From Plotosus lineatus (lineage: Eukaryota > Chordata > Actinopteri > Siluriformes > Plotosidae), in NCBI GenBank assembly GCA_024760905.1, contig CM045733.1, positions 25,107,501-25,171,500 on the forward strand: a DNA stretch of 64,000 bases, given 5' to 3'. The notes beneath the pieces were generated by a model. The model was not told the DNA's origin. It saw only the letters and a program-made list of their open reading frames with translations, and did not search any database. Below, piece by piece: positions 33,559-44,800 of the stretch (its first letter is position 1; every line of letters begins with the position of its first letter). The position numbers and the translations under genes were made by a program.

Positions 33559-33690
33559 TCTCCTCTTCTATCCTCCACCTCTGCATCCATTGTGTGCAGC
33601 ACTTGATCTCTTTGGAACCTAGGAAAGTCCACTTAGGTACTACAGCCGAGATTTGATGTGTTCAGTGCTTGTCTCAGGTGAAGTTCACCA

Positions 33691-35624
33691 ATTTTTTTTT
33701 AATAACAGAGTTAAGCATCACATAAAAGATTATGCATAACATTCTGGAATTAAAATATGGCTTAAACAAGACTTTGTGACACTTTCCTTCTTTCTTTCTT
33801 TTCTTTCTTTAATTGTTATGCTCTTTTTAAATTTGCGGTTATTTTGCTTCCTTTTAGAGACATTTGAGTATTAAAGTAAAAATATCAAAAGCCTTTTTAA
33901 AATTAAATCTTTTGTGTATTGGAATATTGGTGCTTTAGGAAGGGTGCCCTGGACTACATTACCCATCAGATTACGTATTAATGATCACGTGACCCAAGCA
34001 CATGCCTTGCTAATTGCACTTGTATGTGTTTAGACTTGACTAGAGACACCATTTAAATTCTTAATTCAGATTCTATTTAAGTTCTGAACTATATTAGCTG
34101 TGCCCAGCTTGCTGTAATTGGTGCCATATTTTCCAAGCGTTTGTTTTGCTTATGTTTGTAGTTAAGGGTAGTGTGACAAAAATTACTCTATAATGCTTAA
34201 TAGTTAACAAGTCATTTGTGGTTATATATAATCCCATTTGGTGTCGTTGTATTTTGTTTGTCTTTGCTATTACTGTATAGCTTCTAGCACCATACTAGCA
34301 TGGATGGGGTTCATGTGTTTTAATCCCACCCATGTCCACTACTTGGAATCTTTTTGGCCACTACCTTCTAGTTATTTAAACTCTAATAAAATCTATATTC
34401 TAATAAAATCACTGTGACATCTGTGGATAAATGTTTTACATATGTTTTTTCTGCATTGTTATGTTTTTTTTTAATTTTTTTTTTATACTTCTCTGTTTGG
34501 TTGTTGGAATTATATTTCTGGGTCTGCATCTGGAACATGGGCTGCCATTTGATGACGCCTGTTTTGTACAGATGCTGTGACTTGTTTTAGTGTTTCAGTG
34601 TTTGGCCAGTTGTGCTTACACAGCTGGCATAAAAATTTTCCATTGTGGGAAATCTGGCGTAACAAATGACCTTGGTTACATGATTTTATTGCTTGTTGTT
34701 TCCTCCACAATTTAAGAGAATGTGGCAGAAACAGGCCGAACAGCGGTTAAAATCAGATACCTTACATCATGAATAAATAGTGTCAACCTTAACTGTATCT
34801 ATTTTAATTAGATTGGAATCATGATTTTTCACCACATCCCTTCAAAGAGAAGGTATTTCATTCATATTTTATTAGCTCAGGGTTACAGTTTAAAACTCAA
34901 CGGTTTGCAAATGGTCAGAATTATGTTCAGCAGATGCCAAGGCAATCAAACATCTAACAAAATGCTAATTGGGTGTTATTAATTCCAGACCTGGCTCAGG
35001 ATGTAATTATCCCATTAATTTATTACTTTGCCACAGAGCATCTCCCTATTCGTTGTGCATTGTGAGTTTATATCCTGCTTCGAGAGCTTATATCACATTG
35101 AGGGTTTATATCCCATAGCTAGTTTATCATCATTTCTTATGCATTCATGGAGGTTCTCTGTAGATTACAATGTAGCCCCCAAGCTCAGTTTACATTTTGA
35201 AATATCAGCACTAATGGTCGCAGCACAAAATCTTCATTATTAACATTGCACCACTGCCACAGATTGGTTCTAAGGTAGGCAGTGGTTCTAAAGCTGGAGG
35301 TGCGGGTGGGGGTGGGGGTGGTGGGGTCTAGAAACTGTGAATATGAACGCAAAGATTGAAGTATATGCAGTTGTGAAGGGCCACACCCACACATGGACTG
35401 ATCAGTGCTGTGATATAAACCATTTAAAATGTTTTATTTCCTCCAGATTAGTAGAACTTTATTCCTTTATTCATATAGCTAAGAAAGATTTGTTTCCCTC
35501 AACGTATACCACTTCTTATGTCAGTCTCAGTTTTACCTCAATATTACTTTATTATAATATACTTTCTTTAACACAATAAAGTTTAGTCTAGATATTTTAA
35601 TTAATATTGATTAAACTGGGGGAA
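33691..35624. other. Long low-repeat stretch without gene
   Basis: 33930-34420 contains GGACTACATTACCCATCAGA and later CTAATAAAATCTATATTCTA, resembling fish LTR sequence (start region and poly-A signal), but no matching partner or internal genes are seen. 34790-35020 is a repeat-free block rich in TAAT motifs and a candidate conserved non-coding element. 35300-35330 is a G-rich GGTGGG-type run. Confidence 0.3.
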
Positions 35625-35990
35625 ATTCTGGCCTGATAGTAGAGTGCTGGCTTACTGATCCAAAGGTCAGGGGTTCAAGCCCCACGATCCCCAGTGCAGC
35701 TAACTGGGTCATCAAAGGTCAGACATCCCTCTCAGTGACTGGAGTGAAAGGCATGTAAAAACAAAACAAACAAAAAAAAACCAAAACAAAACAAAACAAA
35801 AAACCCATTGTTTTCATTTGAAAATAGTAGGCCATTGGGTTGCCATCAACATGTTTGTGCCCTGTGATGGTCTGGTGAGTTGTCCAGGGTGTCCTCAGCT
35901 CACACTCAGAGTCGGCTGAGATGGACACCAGCCTCCATATTACAATTACCCATAGTAGGATTAAGTGGTTCAGAAAATTAATGAATTGTT
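35625..35990 (+). repeat. SINE-II copy
   Basis: The head is diverged (CTGGCCTGATAGTAGAGTGC), with GGTTCAAGCCCC, an A/C-rich expansion at 35758-35804, and the tail TAGGATTAAGTGGTTCAGAA. Confidence 0.8.
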
Positions 35991-36002
35991 GAATAATTAT
36001 AT

Positions 36003-36395
36003 TGGGTGCTACGTGGCATAGTAGATAGCACTCTGACTCGAAGCAAGACAGTCTTGGGTTTGGGTCCTATGCCTCGTAAAACGATTTCTGTTTTCCAATT
36101 GCAAGGTGTTTCTGTGCTTGCATTGGTCCCCTCCAGGTACTCCAGTTTTCTCCCACAATCCGAAGACATGCACATTAGAATCATTCCATATTCTCGATTG
36201 CCCCAATTATGAATGTGAGTGTGTGAATTGTTATTGTTATTACTACAGTTGGTGGTGGTGTGCGCCCCACAATGGTGTGGCGAGCTGTTCAGCGTATACT
36301 CAGTCTTTGCTCAGTGTTAGCCGAGATAGCCTCCATCCTTACTGCACACTGAGTATGATGAAAAGGTTCAGTAAATTAGCAACTGAGTGACTGGT
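36003..36395 (+). repeat. SINE-I copy
   Basis: Head GCTACGTGGCATAGTAGATA, body TTCTGTGCTTGCATTGGTCC and CCCACAATCCGAAGACATGC. The 3' part is diverged. Confidence 0.7.
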
Positions 36396-36519
36396 AAGCC
36401 GGTTTGTGTGATATTTTATATTGTTATGTAGGCCTGGCAGTTCTGGTGCACAGTATCATAGCAAGGCAAGCTCTGTGTTACTATATATTATAATATTTTA
36501 TGCTCTTTTTTATTTCCTT

Positions 36520-36745
36520 CCACAGATATGCACGTTAGACTAATTGGCTGTTGCAAATTGCCCCTAGGTGTGAGTGTGCCTGTGTGTGTGTGTGTGTGAG
36601 TGTGTGTGTGTGTGTGTGTGTGAGTGTGTGCCTTGACCCTGAGATGGTTTGATGAGCTGTTTATGGTGTACCCTGCCTTTGCCCAGCGTTGACATAGGGA
36701 GGCTCCAGCCTCCCTGTGATCCTAGTAAGATTGCGTTGTGGCATA
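36520..36745 (+). repeat. SINE-I 3' portion with (TG)n
   Basis: CCACAGATATGCACGTTAGA, then AATTGCCCCTAGGTGTGAGT expanded to a TG tract (36580-36628), then TGTACCCTGCCTTTGCCCAG. Confidence 0.75.
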
Positions 36746-36797
36746 TTAGCCATCTTTATTGACATTTCTGTGTGAGGTAAAAACTTACATACTGGTA

Positions 36798-37587
36798 CAG
36801 TGATACCTCAGCTCACGAACATAATTGGTTCCCAGAAAGTGTGTGTAAGGCGAAAAGTTCGTCTTCCGAACATTTATTTCCCATAAGAAACCATTAAAAT
36901 GAGAATAATCCGTTCCCAGGTCCCCATAAAACATAATTTTCTACTAAATAAGCCTTAAAACTACACAAAAATATACCTTATTTTATGTATAATAAATGTC
37001 TATTGTATTGTAATTAAAGAAATAAACTGTACTGTATAATAAAGTCGTTTTATTTACCTTTGTGATGGTAGTTGATGGCTTGATGGAATGGAGTGGGAGG
37101 AGGAGGGAGGGAGGGACTTACTGTTTGGAAGGAGTGTTTGGAAACGCCTACTGTTTGGAAACTCGCATAGCCCCACACGCACCCTTAATAGCTTCCTTGT
37201 TCTTAAGGATGGGAGCAATGGTAGACTTAGCGTACTGGTACTGGGACGCTGAGTCACACAAACGCACACCTCGTTCGTGTTTTTCAATGATCTCCGCCTG
37301 TGGTGGGGTCTTTTTCGGTCCCATAATAGCAAAAGTGTACACTCAATATGGTCCAAAATGTCTATCAAACACAAACCACTTCCGCACTCAAAGAAAGGGG
37401 GTGACGAACTGTGACGCCGTGAGCGTGCGTCAGCTTCTCGTGGCCGCCACCGTGGCGCTGTTCGACCGCGTGGTTTGATTCGTCCGCCGAAAACTAGTTC
37501 GTCAGCAGAGACTATATGCTCGCAAATTTAATGTTCTTGAGGCGAAAAGTTCGTGAGCTTAAGCGTTCGTCAGCGGAGGTTTTACTG
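36798..37587 (-). mobile_element. Tigger/pogo-like DNA transposon, internally deleted
   Basis: It begins CAGTGATACCTCAGCTCACG and ends ...GGAGGTTTTACTG, with TA on both sides (36796-36797 and 37588-37589). Inner arms repeat the theme of AAAAGTTCGTCTTCCGAACA against GGCGAAAAGTTCGTGAGCTT. The interior encodes a transposase N-terminus on the minus strand. The 790-bp length is about a third of an autonomous element. Confidence 0.85.
37148..37342 (-). pseudogene. Tigger-like transposase N-terminus
   Basis: The 64-codon frame starts MGPKKTPPQAEIIEKHERGV and continues LCDSASQYQYAKSTIAPILKNKEAIKG in overlapping helix-turn-helix style. In pogo/Tigger transposases the N-terminal HTH binds the element end and the DDE domain follows. 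Here the frame stops after VSKQ and no DDE residues follow, so only the DNA-binding part survives. The ATG lies about 245 bp inside the right terminus, as expected for transcription from that side. Confidence 0.75.
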
Positions 37588-37589
37588 TA

Positions 37590-38118
37590 TGTTGATTTAA
37601 TTTGTTTTTGTCTTTCTACATGGAAAGCTCTTTCTTGAACCACTGTGAGACTTCAGTGCCCACATTCTCCAACCCAGTGACCACCACTGCCCCCTTCAGT
37701 GTATGTTCTCATAATTGTATATTATAATGTAAAAAGATGCTTTGCCAACTGTTCCCTCAATTAAAGGTTTTTCTACAGTGCGCTCTCGGTGTCCACAAGG
37801 CCATGTGTAACGAATCAATACTGGTTATTGAATGCTGCCCTCCTCATCCTTGAAGTGAGCAGTAAACCAGTGAATACAAATAAAATTAAGCTCCAAAAGC
37901 ATGTGGAGATAAAAGTAAAGCTAATGATAGCTAAATGCAATGGAACAACTCCTTTGCTTCCTGATAGCCTATAAGACGTGTGGCATACCACTGAAACAAA
38001 GTTCACGACAAGAAAACAATACCATCTTTTGGTGGGCTGTTATATAAAGTTACACCACATTGCTATTATTCTTGAATCTGACAGGTCAGGGTGCTGGTAA
38101 ATTTTCTCTAACAATAGT
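37590..38118. other. Stretch without recognised gene
   Basis: Nothing identifiable. Confidence 0.45.
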
Positions 38119-38691
38119 AAAGGTAGGTATGTAGGTAGGTAAAGTCCTTTATGCTTTTTACACCCAAGCCATAGTGGCTCATCAGGCCGGGGCTTATCCC
38201 TGGTTTCTGTAGTGGGAAGCGACTAGGAGTACAACCAGTGCTGTAGTAGTGGGTACACGCCGGTACACGCCGTGTACCCACTCGTTTTAGTGGCTGAGTT
38301 GCATGGACTGACTTAATTTGGTCTACTTTATAGTTGATCAACGTAAACTTTCGCGACTGTGTAAATAAAAAGTGGAGATGAAGCGCTAAATCGTTACTAA
38401 GCCACACCCTCTGTGCACCTCGGTCACTTCGCTGCCATCATGTACGCACTTATTTTTTGACCACTACAGCACTGAGTTCAATGCCTCCTGGATGGGATGC
38501 TATTCCATCGCAGGTTACCTTCCCAGCATATTTTTACTGGCACCCATTGAAACTGCTGGGTGAACAGAGGCACACTTGTGGTTAAGACCTTGCCCAGGGG
38601 TCTTAGCACAGTAAGGTCTAACTGGGATTCGAACACACAAGCTCCTGATCATGAGTGCAGCACCCTAACCACTACGCCACCGGCCCCTTTG
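38119..38691 (-). repeat. SINE-IV copy interrupted by a MITE
   Basis: The head is near 38690 (complement of CCACTACGCCACCGGCCCC) and the tail at 38119-38180 (GTAGGTAGGTAAAGTCCTTT). A 239-bp MITE splits it at 38236-38474. Confidence 0.88.
38236..38474 (+). mobile_element. hAT-type MITE
   Basis: The terminal inverted repeats are CAGTGCTGTAGTAGTGG and the complement of CAGTGCTGTAGTGGTC. The flanking octamers AGTACAAC (38228-38235) and AGTTCAAT (38475-38482) agree at 6 of 8 positions and interrupt an otherwise continuous SINE-IV. No coding sequence. Size and 8-bp duplication fit hAT. Confidence 0.8.
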
Positions 38692-38728
38692 ACAGTAATA
38701 ACTGTAGCTCAAGTGCTTTATAATAATT

Positions 38729-38960
38729 AACACACACACACACACACACACACACTTGGGGTAATTTGAAACAGCCATGTAGCCTGTTGTGCTTGTGTTT
38801 TTGTTTTTACTGTGAAGGAAATTGGAGCACCTGGAGGAAACCCATTCAAGCTCAGTAGAGCACTTGCTAACTTCACACAGACACATCCAGACCCAGGAAT
38901 CAAATCCTGGCCTTCTTTCTGCAGATGTGTTACATAATCGCCGCCATGATGCCATTATTT
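38729..38960 (-). repeat. (CA)n tract and SINE-I fragment
   Basis: A CA tract at 38729-38755 is followed by the minus-strand SINE-I body and head (38756-38960: GGAGCACCTGGAGGAAACCC to TGTGTTACATAATCGCCGCC). Confidence 0.65.
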
Positions 38961-39700
38961 ATAGTTATTTTTATATAATCTTTGTTGATGGAGCCTGTTT
39001 GTTGAACAGTTTTTGAAGGAGTGACAGTATCAGTACTTAGTGATGGACAATACGTCCTCAGGACAGGCGGCTTTCCACTTTATTTTTACTCAATAAAATG
39101 TTAATCTGCATTTTCGTTCTAAACTTGAAAATGAAAAGAAACAGAGGGGGATCCGAAGACCATTGTTTATAGTAATTAATTTATTGTAAGTTATAGAATC
39201 TAATTTGTTTCACCGATGTTCAACAATATAAAATGTCACTATAAATGGTTAAAAAAAATAACATGATGTTTAGTAATAAAATTTAAAGTACTGTAACGAC
39301 CTTATAAAAAAAAAAAAAAAAGGAAAGTTTCCACTTTAAAGTTAACTTTGTGCAGGAGAGAAGGCCAGCACCGGCCCCCATTTACCATGGAGAACCTGTC
39401 TTATTAATCCTGCACAGATGGGTCATGCTATTTAATTCATAAGGGAACACAAACTTTGATCTTGTGAGGTGTGTTTGGAATTCAGCTCCAGTCATGCCCA
39501 GCGCAATGCATGCCCACAGCCCGGAATCCTGAAAGCTCCAGTAACTTCTTAGCTCATGTGGGATGTTGCTTCAACGTTCATGTCAAATGTCACCCACCAG
39601 TGTTTCCATTTAATTCATGAGCCATGGTGTGGAATAGCCTCACATATTTATTTTAAAATCATTGCTCTTAGTTATTTTTTCACAAGATTTATAACTCATT
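38961..39700. other. Low-repeat stretch without gene
   Basis: It contains an A run at 39306-39321. 39400-39650 is repeat-free and a candidate conserved non-coding block. Confidence 0.35.
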
Positions 39701-39704
39701 CTAA

Positions 39705-40055
39705 TTCACTCAATTTCTAACCAGATTAATATTTCTTTGGTTGAATGAGGCTGGAAATGATCTCAGCCGACACAGGGCAAATGTGCCATACACCCAGAAC
39801 AGCTTGACAGATCATCGCAGTTCAAATACACACACAACCAACTCCACTCACATCCACACTTAGCGGCAACAACCATTTAGCCGAATGTGTGTGTCTTTGC
39901 ATTCTGGGAATAAACCTGAGCACCCAGAGGAAACCACGCAAACAAACCGATAACATGCAAACTCTACAAAGGAATGTCTGAGCTCAGGAATTGAACACAG
40001 GATCTTCGTGCTATGAGGTGAATGTGCTAACCACTAAGCCAGTGCTGCCACAAGA
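39705..40055 (-). repeat. SINE-I copy, full length
   Basis: From 40050 on the minus strand: head GGCAGCACTGGCTTAGTGGTT, body, and tail near 39710 (complement ACTCAATTTCTAACCAGATT). Confidence 0.78.
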
Positions 40056-40111
40056 TTTTATAAAATAATACATAACTACAAATTAAATTACAAAATATAT
40101 ATATTTTCCAG

Positions 40112-40690
40112 TCAGCATGGTGGCGTAGTGGTTAGGAAGTGCGCGTCACAGCAAGAAAGGCCTCGGTTTTCGATTCCCAGCATGGCCGTTTCTCTGTGGA
40201 GTTTGCATGTTCTTCCAGTCCGGGTGTGGGTTTCCTCTGGGTACTCCAGTTTCCTCCCACATTCCTAGTGGTTAGCAATTGGTTAGTGGTTAGTTCCACC
40301 CACAGTTAGTTCCAAGTGGTTAGTTCCGCCCACATTCATAGTGGTTAGCAAGTGCGCGTCACAGCAAGAAAGGCCTGGGTTTTCGATTCCCAGCATGGCT
40401 GTTTTCTCTGTGGAGTTTGTATGTTCTTCCAGTCCGGGTGTGGGTTTCCTCTGGGTACTCCAGTTTCCTCCCACATTCCTAAAACATACACAGTGGGCTA
40501 ATTGACTGCTACGAATCTCCCCTTGGTGAGTATGAGTGTGAACGGTTGGGTGAATGTTGGTGCTTTGATGGCCCGTTGAGCTGTCCAGGGTGTACCCCGC
40601 CCTCTCCCACAGTTGGCTGAGATGAGCGCCAACCTCCCTGAGACACTAATTAGAATTAACTGGCCTGTAAAATGTATGAATGAATGAACA
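40112..40690 (+). repeat. SINE-I copy with a 213-bp tandem duplication
   Basis: The 5' half occurs twice in the same orientation (AGTGGTTAG... at 40127 and again at 40340, offset 213 bp) with nearly identical sequence. Four short AGTGGTTAG-type repeats lie at the joint. The single 3' half and tail follow, ending GAATGAATGAAC. Confidence 0.85.
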
Positions 40691-40699
40691 TTTATTTAC

Positions 40700-40876
40700 A
40701 CTGGTGATTTGACTGGGATTGCCTCAAAAGTGCCCCAGAAGAGCTGGAGGAGGGGGTGACTGGGGAGATGCATGTGTGGACCTCACTGCCCAGGCTGCTG
40801 CCCAGCAATCTGACCCCAGAACAAGAGGAAGAAGAAGAAGAAGATGGTGATGATGGTGATGGTGATTATGGTGATC
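40700..40876 (+). mobile_element. LINE 3' end fragment, (GAT)n-tailed family
   Basis: Coding remains GTGCCCCAGAAGAGCTGGAG through TGGACCTCACTGCCCAGGCT match the last ~100 bp of the family, followed by AAGAAGAAG and GATGGTGAT repeats. Confidence 0.75.
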
Positions 40877-41300
40877 TGTCAAACAGTGGAAGCACTCCAT
40901 GATAAAATTTGACAATTATTGCAGCATATTATTTGCATTACATGTAAATTCTTATCTGTGCCCTGTAATCCTCAAAACCCAGTTTTGGCCAAACACCCTG
41001 AGATGGTGTCATTAAAAATCAAGCAGTACATTCCCTCTATCACAGCACTTCCACTCAGCCAGCTCACATTTTCACTCCAGGAGAGCTATGAATGTTATTT
41101 TTCCTAAATTTCAATTCAAATCAATCTTGGGACTTAATTTTTTCCTGCTGTTTAATAATGAATCTCTCTGACTATCATCTTGTGAGCTTTAATAAACGAA
41201 CAAGCATTATTAAACTAAACCAAGGAGTAAATTCTAGAACACTATATTTATTACTTTTAATTAATTCATAAATTAATTAATACTTTTTCTTTTACAATGA
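40877..41300. other. Stretch without recognised gene
   Basis: Nothing identifiable. Confidence 0.45.
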
Positions 41301-41304
41301 GATG

Positions 41305-41768
41305 CCATCATCATCATCATCATCATCATCATCATTATCTTTTTCCGCTTTTTCCAGAGTCGGGTGTGCGGGGCCAGCAACCTAAGCAAAGAGGTCCAGA
41401 CATCCCTCTTCCCAGCGACTTCCTCCAGCGCTTCTGGGGGGACACCGAGGCATTCCCAGACAAGCTGCGAGACAGTCCCTCCAACGTGTTCCAGGTCGAC
41501 CCGGGGTCTCTTCCTGGTTGGACATGACCGAAACACCGTTCGTGAGGCATTCTGACCAGATGCTCGAGCCACCTCAACTGGTCCCCTCTTAATGGGGAGG
41601 AGCAGCGCCTTTACTCCGAGCTCTCCCCGGATGGTAGAGCTTCTCACCTTATCTCTAAAGGAGAGCCCCGCCACCCGGAGAAGGAAGCTCATTTCAGCCG
41701 TTTGTATCCACGATCTTGTTCTTTTGGTCACTACCCAAAGCTTATGACCATAGGTGAGGGTTGGAATG
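41305..41768 (-). mobile_element. LINE 3' end, (GAT)n-tailed family
   Basis: The minus strand encodes SWIQTAEMSFLLRVAGLSFR, DKVRSSTIRGELGV, then in other frames WLEHLVRMPHERCFGHVQPG and LEEVAGKRDVWTSLLRLL. The (ATC)n at 41308-41336 is its tail. This copy extends further 5' than the one at 24400 but has no reverse transcriptase core. Confidence 0.88.
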
Positions 41769-42259
41769 TAGATCGACTGGGAAATTGAGACAATGAGATG
41801 TGTCCAATAAAAAATAGTTAAGCTACTTCACTAGCCAAAAAAAGTCAATCAAAAAGAAGCTCCAGGCACTCTGACAGTTTCTCCACTCATCATGCAGTAC
41901 CCCAGCATCCCAACCCAATCACTTTATATAGAAACTGAGGGAAGCTTGGACATTTTCAAGCATTTGTCCAGTGAATGCCTTGCTTTGCCACATTGGAAGC
42001 TGAGCATATGACTGCCATGGGAATTTAGCCCCATCAATGGGTTTTTATTTTGTTATTTGATTGCGCTGCCAATGTAATGTGTGGAAAAGGAAATCATGTT
42101 TACAATCTGTTAGAAAGTATTACTGATAATAAATAAACTTACCATGAAGTTGAACAAGATTTTTTTTGTTTGTTGATCTGGTCTTAATATATTGTGACTT
42201 ACTTTTCCTTAGCAATAATGCAGTTCCCTGGCAACATACCTATGAAAATCTCATCCAGA

Positions 42260-42263
<4 letters not shown>

Positions 42264-42332
<69 letters not shown>

Positions 42333-42333
42333 C
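42264..42333. repeat. (TA)n(TG)n(TA)n compound microsatellite
   Basis: TA to about 42299, TG to about 42318, then TA to 42333. Confidence 0.95.
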
Positions 42334-43344
42334 AAATAAATCTCTGGCATATCCAAAAGCTGATACACTCTTCAAAGTCACACATCAAGATCAATGTTGT
42401 AAATATAATACAGGAGGTCATACTAAAATTTTTAATGAGGCAATAATAGCATATTGCCTTGTTATTCTGCATTATATACTGTACTGTAAAGTTTTATGGC
42501 TACGGATGCAATTATAGAGTAATGAGCAGAATTCATTAGGAGTGGAAAGAAGGAGGTTGAGTATGAGAGGATATATCATGTATATCAAACACAAAAACAT
42601 GTCTGGGTTTTTCAAAAGTAGCTTGATGTTATGTTAAAAAACATGAGACCTCCTCTACTGACTTGGTACTGTAATTGCAATATGGCCTTGTGGGTCTCCC
42701 AATGTAGCTGGAGTGAATCTCACTGTGTCTCTGACATTACACTTGAGATTCAGGCTGACAGTTTGTGACTTGATAATTGAAGACAAGAGTTTTCTTCGGG
42801 GCACAAGTCAAAGAAGTGTATTGAACAGTTAGCTTTGATGTAAATGTTAAGTCAGATTTAAACCAGGCTTAAAACCCTGTCTGTACTGTCTTTTAATAAA
42901 ATTATCTACTGATTATACAGTGGTTCAGTTGATGCTTGTAATATTTTGCACTAGGGCAATTTGTAATGAGGCTCCTGAGTGGAGAACTGTAGGTATGAAA
43001 TATGACTCGGATGGCTGTCGAATGTCCGTGCCACAGTAAACTCAATGGGGCTGCAGCATCACAGCGTTGATTCTGATAGTCTTTTATGTATCTCTGACTT
43101 GCCTAATGATGAGTCGCAATAAAAAAAAATACAGTTTGATAATTAATATCGAGAGTCAAACCCAAAAAAGTGGCTTATACACCACTGCTAAGACTTATGC
43201 AGACTAAAAGAAATACAGTCTAACTCACCTGAGTATTATTAGTAATAGTATGGTTACAGTAACACCTAAGTAATATTTAAGTATTAGTATTAGTAACACC
43301 TGAGTAATGTTAGGCAGACAAGCTTTCTTTGAACAAAGGAACAT

Positions 43345-43465
43345 GGAAAACTCATGACAACACGAAACATGAACAAGAACGCAGAACATGAGCCAGAACA
43401 TGAGACATGAACCACAACACGGAACATGGATGAGAACATACAGTATATGAGAACATGAAATGGAT
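43345..43465 (+). repeat. Degenerate minisatellite of GAACATGA-type units
   Basis: Units such as GAACATGAGCCA, GAACATGAGACATGAACCAC and GAACATGGATGA recur about ten times at irregular 12-20 bp spacing. Confidence 0.6.
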
Positions 43466-43933
43466 GATGAAACTAACAAAACAGGTGATAGAAATGCCTC
43501 TAGAGTAAAAGAAAACCCACCTTTCCTGCTTTTGCTCCATACTGAATTTCATTCAAATGGCAGATAGACCTTGTACATTCTCACTTGACGATTTATTTGT
43601 TTACTTTCCTCCGGGACTGAGATTGATGCAACCAGTCCCTTCACCCCCATCACCAGGAGAAGCAAAATACAGACACATCTTGATCCCGAGGAGCTGCGGG
43701 ATTTATTAACTTTTACATTCACTACTGTTAAAACTTCACTGCATCGATTCATTGCGCTTTGCTCTAAATACAATGCTAGCATCTTTCACTGTTTCTCAAT
43801 CTTGATCCACCACACGCCAATCATGCATGTTCTCAATGACATGATGCCATCCTTTAAAGAAGCTGTGCAACTGCAATAACACAGGCCTCAGATGCCTATC
43901 CATAGAGATATCGATCAGGAGCTCCACTTTTAT

Positions 43934-44065
43934 CCATTCATTCATTTTCTGTCACCACTTAATCCTAATTAAGGTCGCGGGGAGGCTGGTGCCCATGCTA
44001 GCCGACTCCGGGTGAGGGTAGAGTTACACCCTGGACAGCTCACCAGGCCATCACAGAGTTCCACT
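43934..44065 (-). repeat. SINE-I/II tail fragment
   Basis: CATTTTCTGTCACCACTTAA and ACACCCTGGACAGCTCACCA are the complement of the common tail. Confidence 0.75.
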
Positions 44066-44099
44066 TTTAGACTGCCTGGATATTTGTATTATAATGTCA

Positions 44100-44445
44100 T
44101 CTTCTTTTGTTCCTTTCAGGGGTTGCCACAGCAAAATCACCTGCTTCCATCTTCATGAAAGTCATATTCTTGATTCGCATATTCGATTTGACATAGTTTT
44201 TTTTTTTTTTACATCAAAGGCCCTTCCTGACACAACCCTTGGCAAGGGGCATCCCATCCCTTCACTTTCGTCAGCAATGGTTCTTTTACATGCCTCACAC
44301 CATAGCCAATGAGAGACATGGCCCACCTTTGATAACCCAGTTAGCTGCACTGGGGGGGACAGTGACAACCCTGTGGAGAGTGGGACTCGAACCCCCAAAC
44401 TTAGGATCAGAAATCCAGCACCTTTACCACCAGGCAACCACTTAT
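44100..44445 (-). repeat. SINE-III copy
   Basis: Head near 44440 (complement of TACCACCAGGCAACCACTT) and RTE-like tail near 44110-44240 (GGGGTTGCCACAGCAAAATC, GGCCCTTCCTGACACAACCC). A T run interrupts the tail at 44197-44210. Confidence 0.85.
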
Positions 44446-44481
44446 ATTATAAGGTCGTATAGTACCTATATTTAGACTGTA

Positions 44482-44800
44482 AGGTGGGTAGGTAGGTAAA
44501 GTCCTTTGGGTTTTGTACACCTGAGCCATAGCGGCTCATCAGGCCGGTGCTTATCCCCGGTTTTCGTAGCGTAAAGCGACTAGGAGTACAACTCCTCCTG
44601 GATGGGCCGCTAGTCCATCGCAGGTGACCTTCCCAGTATATTTTTACTGGTACCCATTTATACTGCTGGGTGAACAGAGGCACACTTGTGCTTGAGACCT
44701 TGCCCAAGGGTTTTTCGCACAGTGTGGGTCTAACTGGATTTTAAACACACAACATCCCGATCATGAGCGCAGCACCTTAATCACTACACCACCGGTCCCA
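44482..44800 (-). repeat. SINE-IV copy, full length
   Basis: Head near 44798 (complement of CACTACACCACCGGTCCCA), body TATTTTTACTGGTACCCATT, tail GGTGGGTAGGTAGGTAAAGT at 44482. Confidence 0.92.

Larger units (their letters stand above)
31484..33690 (-). mobile_element. Rex1/Babar-like LINE, internally deleted
   Basis: On the minus strand the order is endonuclease (33560-33010), linker (32680-32330), start of reverse transcriptase (31960-31640), then a jump to a 3' tail (CAAGCAAGTTG...GATCAATAAAGTACG complement at 31500-31560). The body and tail are joined by a (TATC)n tract at 31566-31636. Most of the RT domain is missing. The tail, with AATAAAGT plus a simple repeat, is typical of fish CR1-superfamily LINEs. 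A SINE-IV copy sits inside. Confidence 0.75.
41769..43933. other. Long stretch without recognised gene
   Basis: It holds a compound (TA)n(TG)n(TA)n tract at 42264-42333 and a degenerate short-unit repeat at 43345-43465. No gene or transposon recognised. 42650-43080 is repeat-free. Confidence 0.4.

Noticed and set aside
33930..34420. Solo LTR of a retroelement
   Set aside because: GGACTACATTACCCATCAGA and an AATAAAAT motif suggest it, but I see no TG...CA ends, no flanking duplication and no second copy, so it is only mentioned within a stretch entry.
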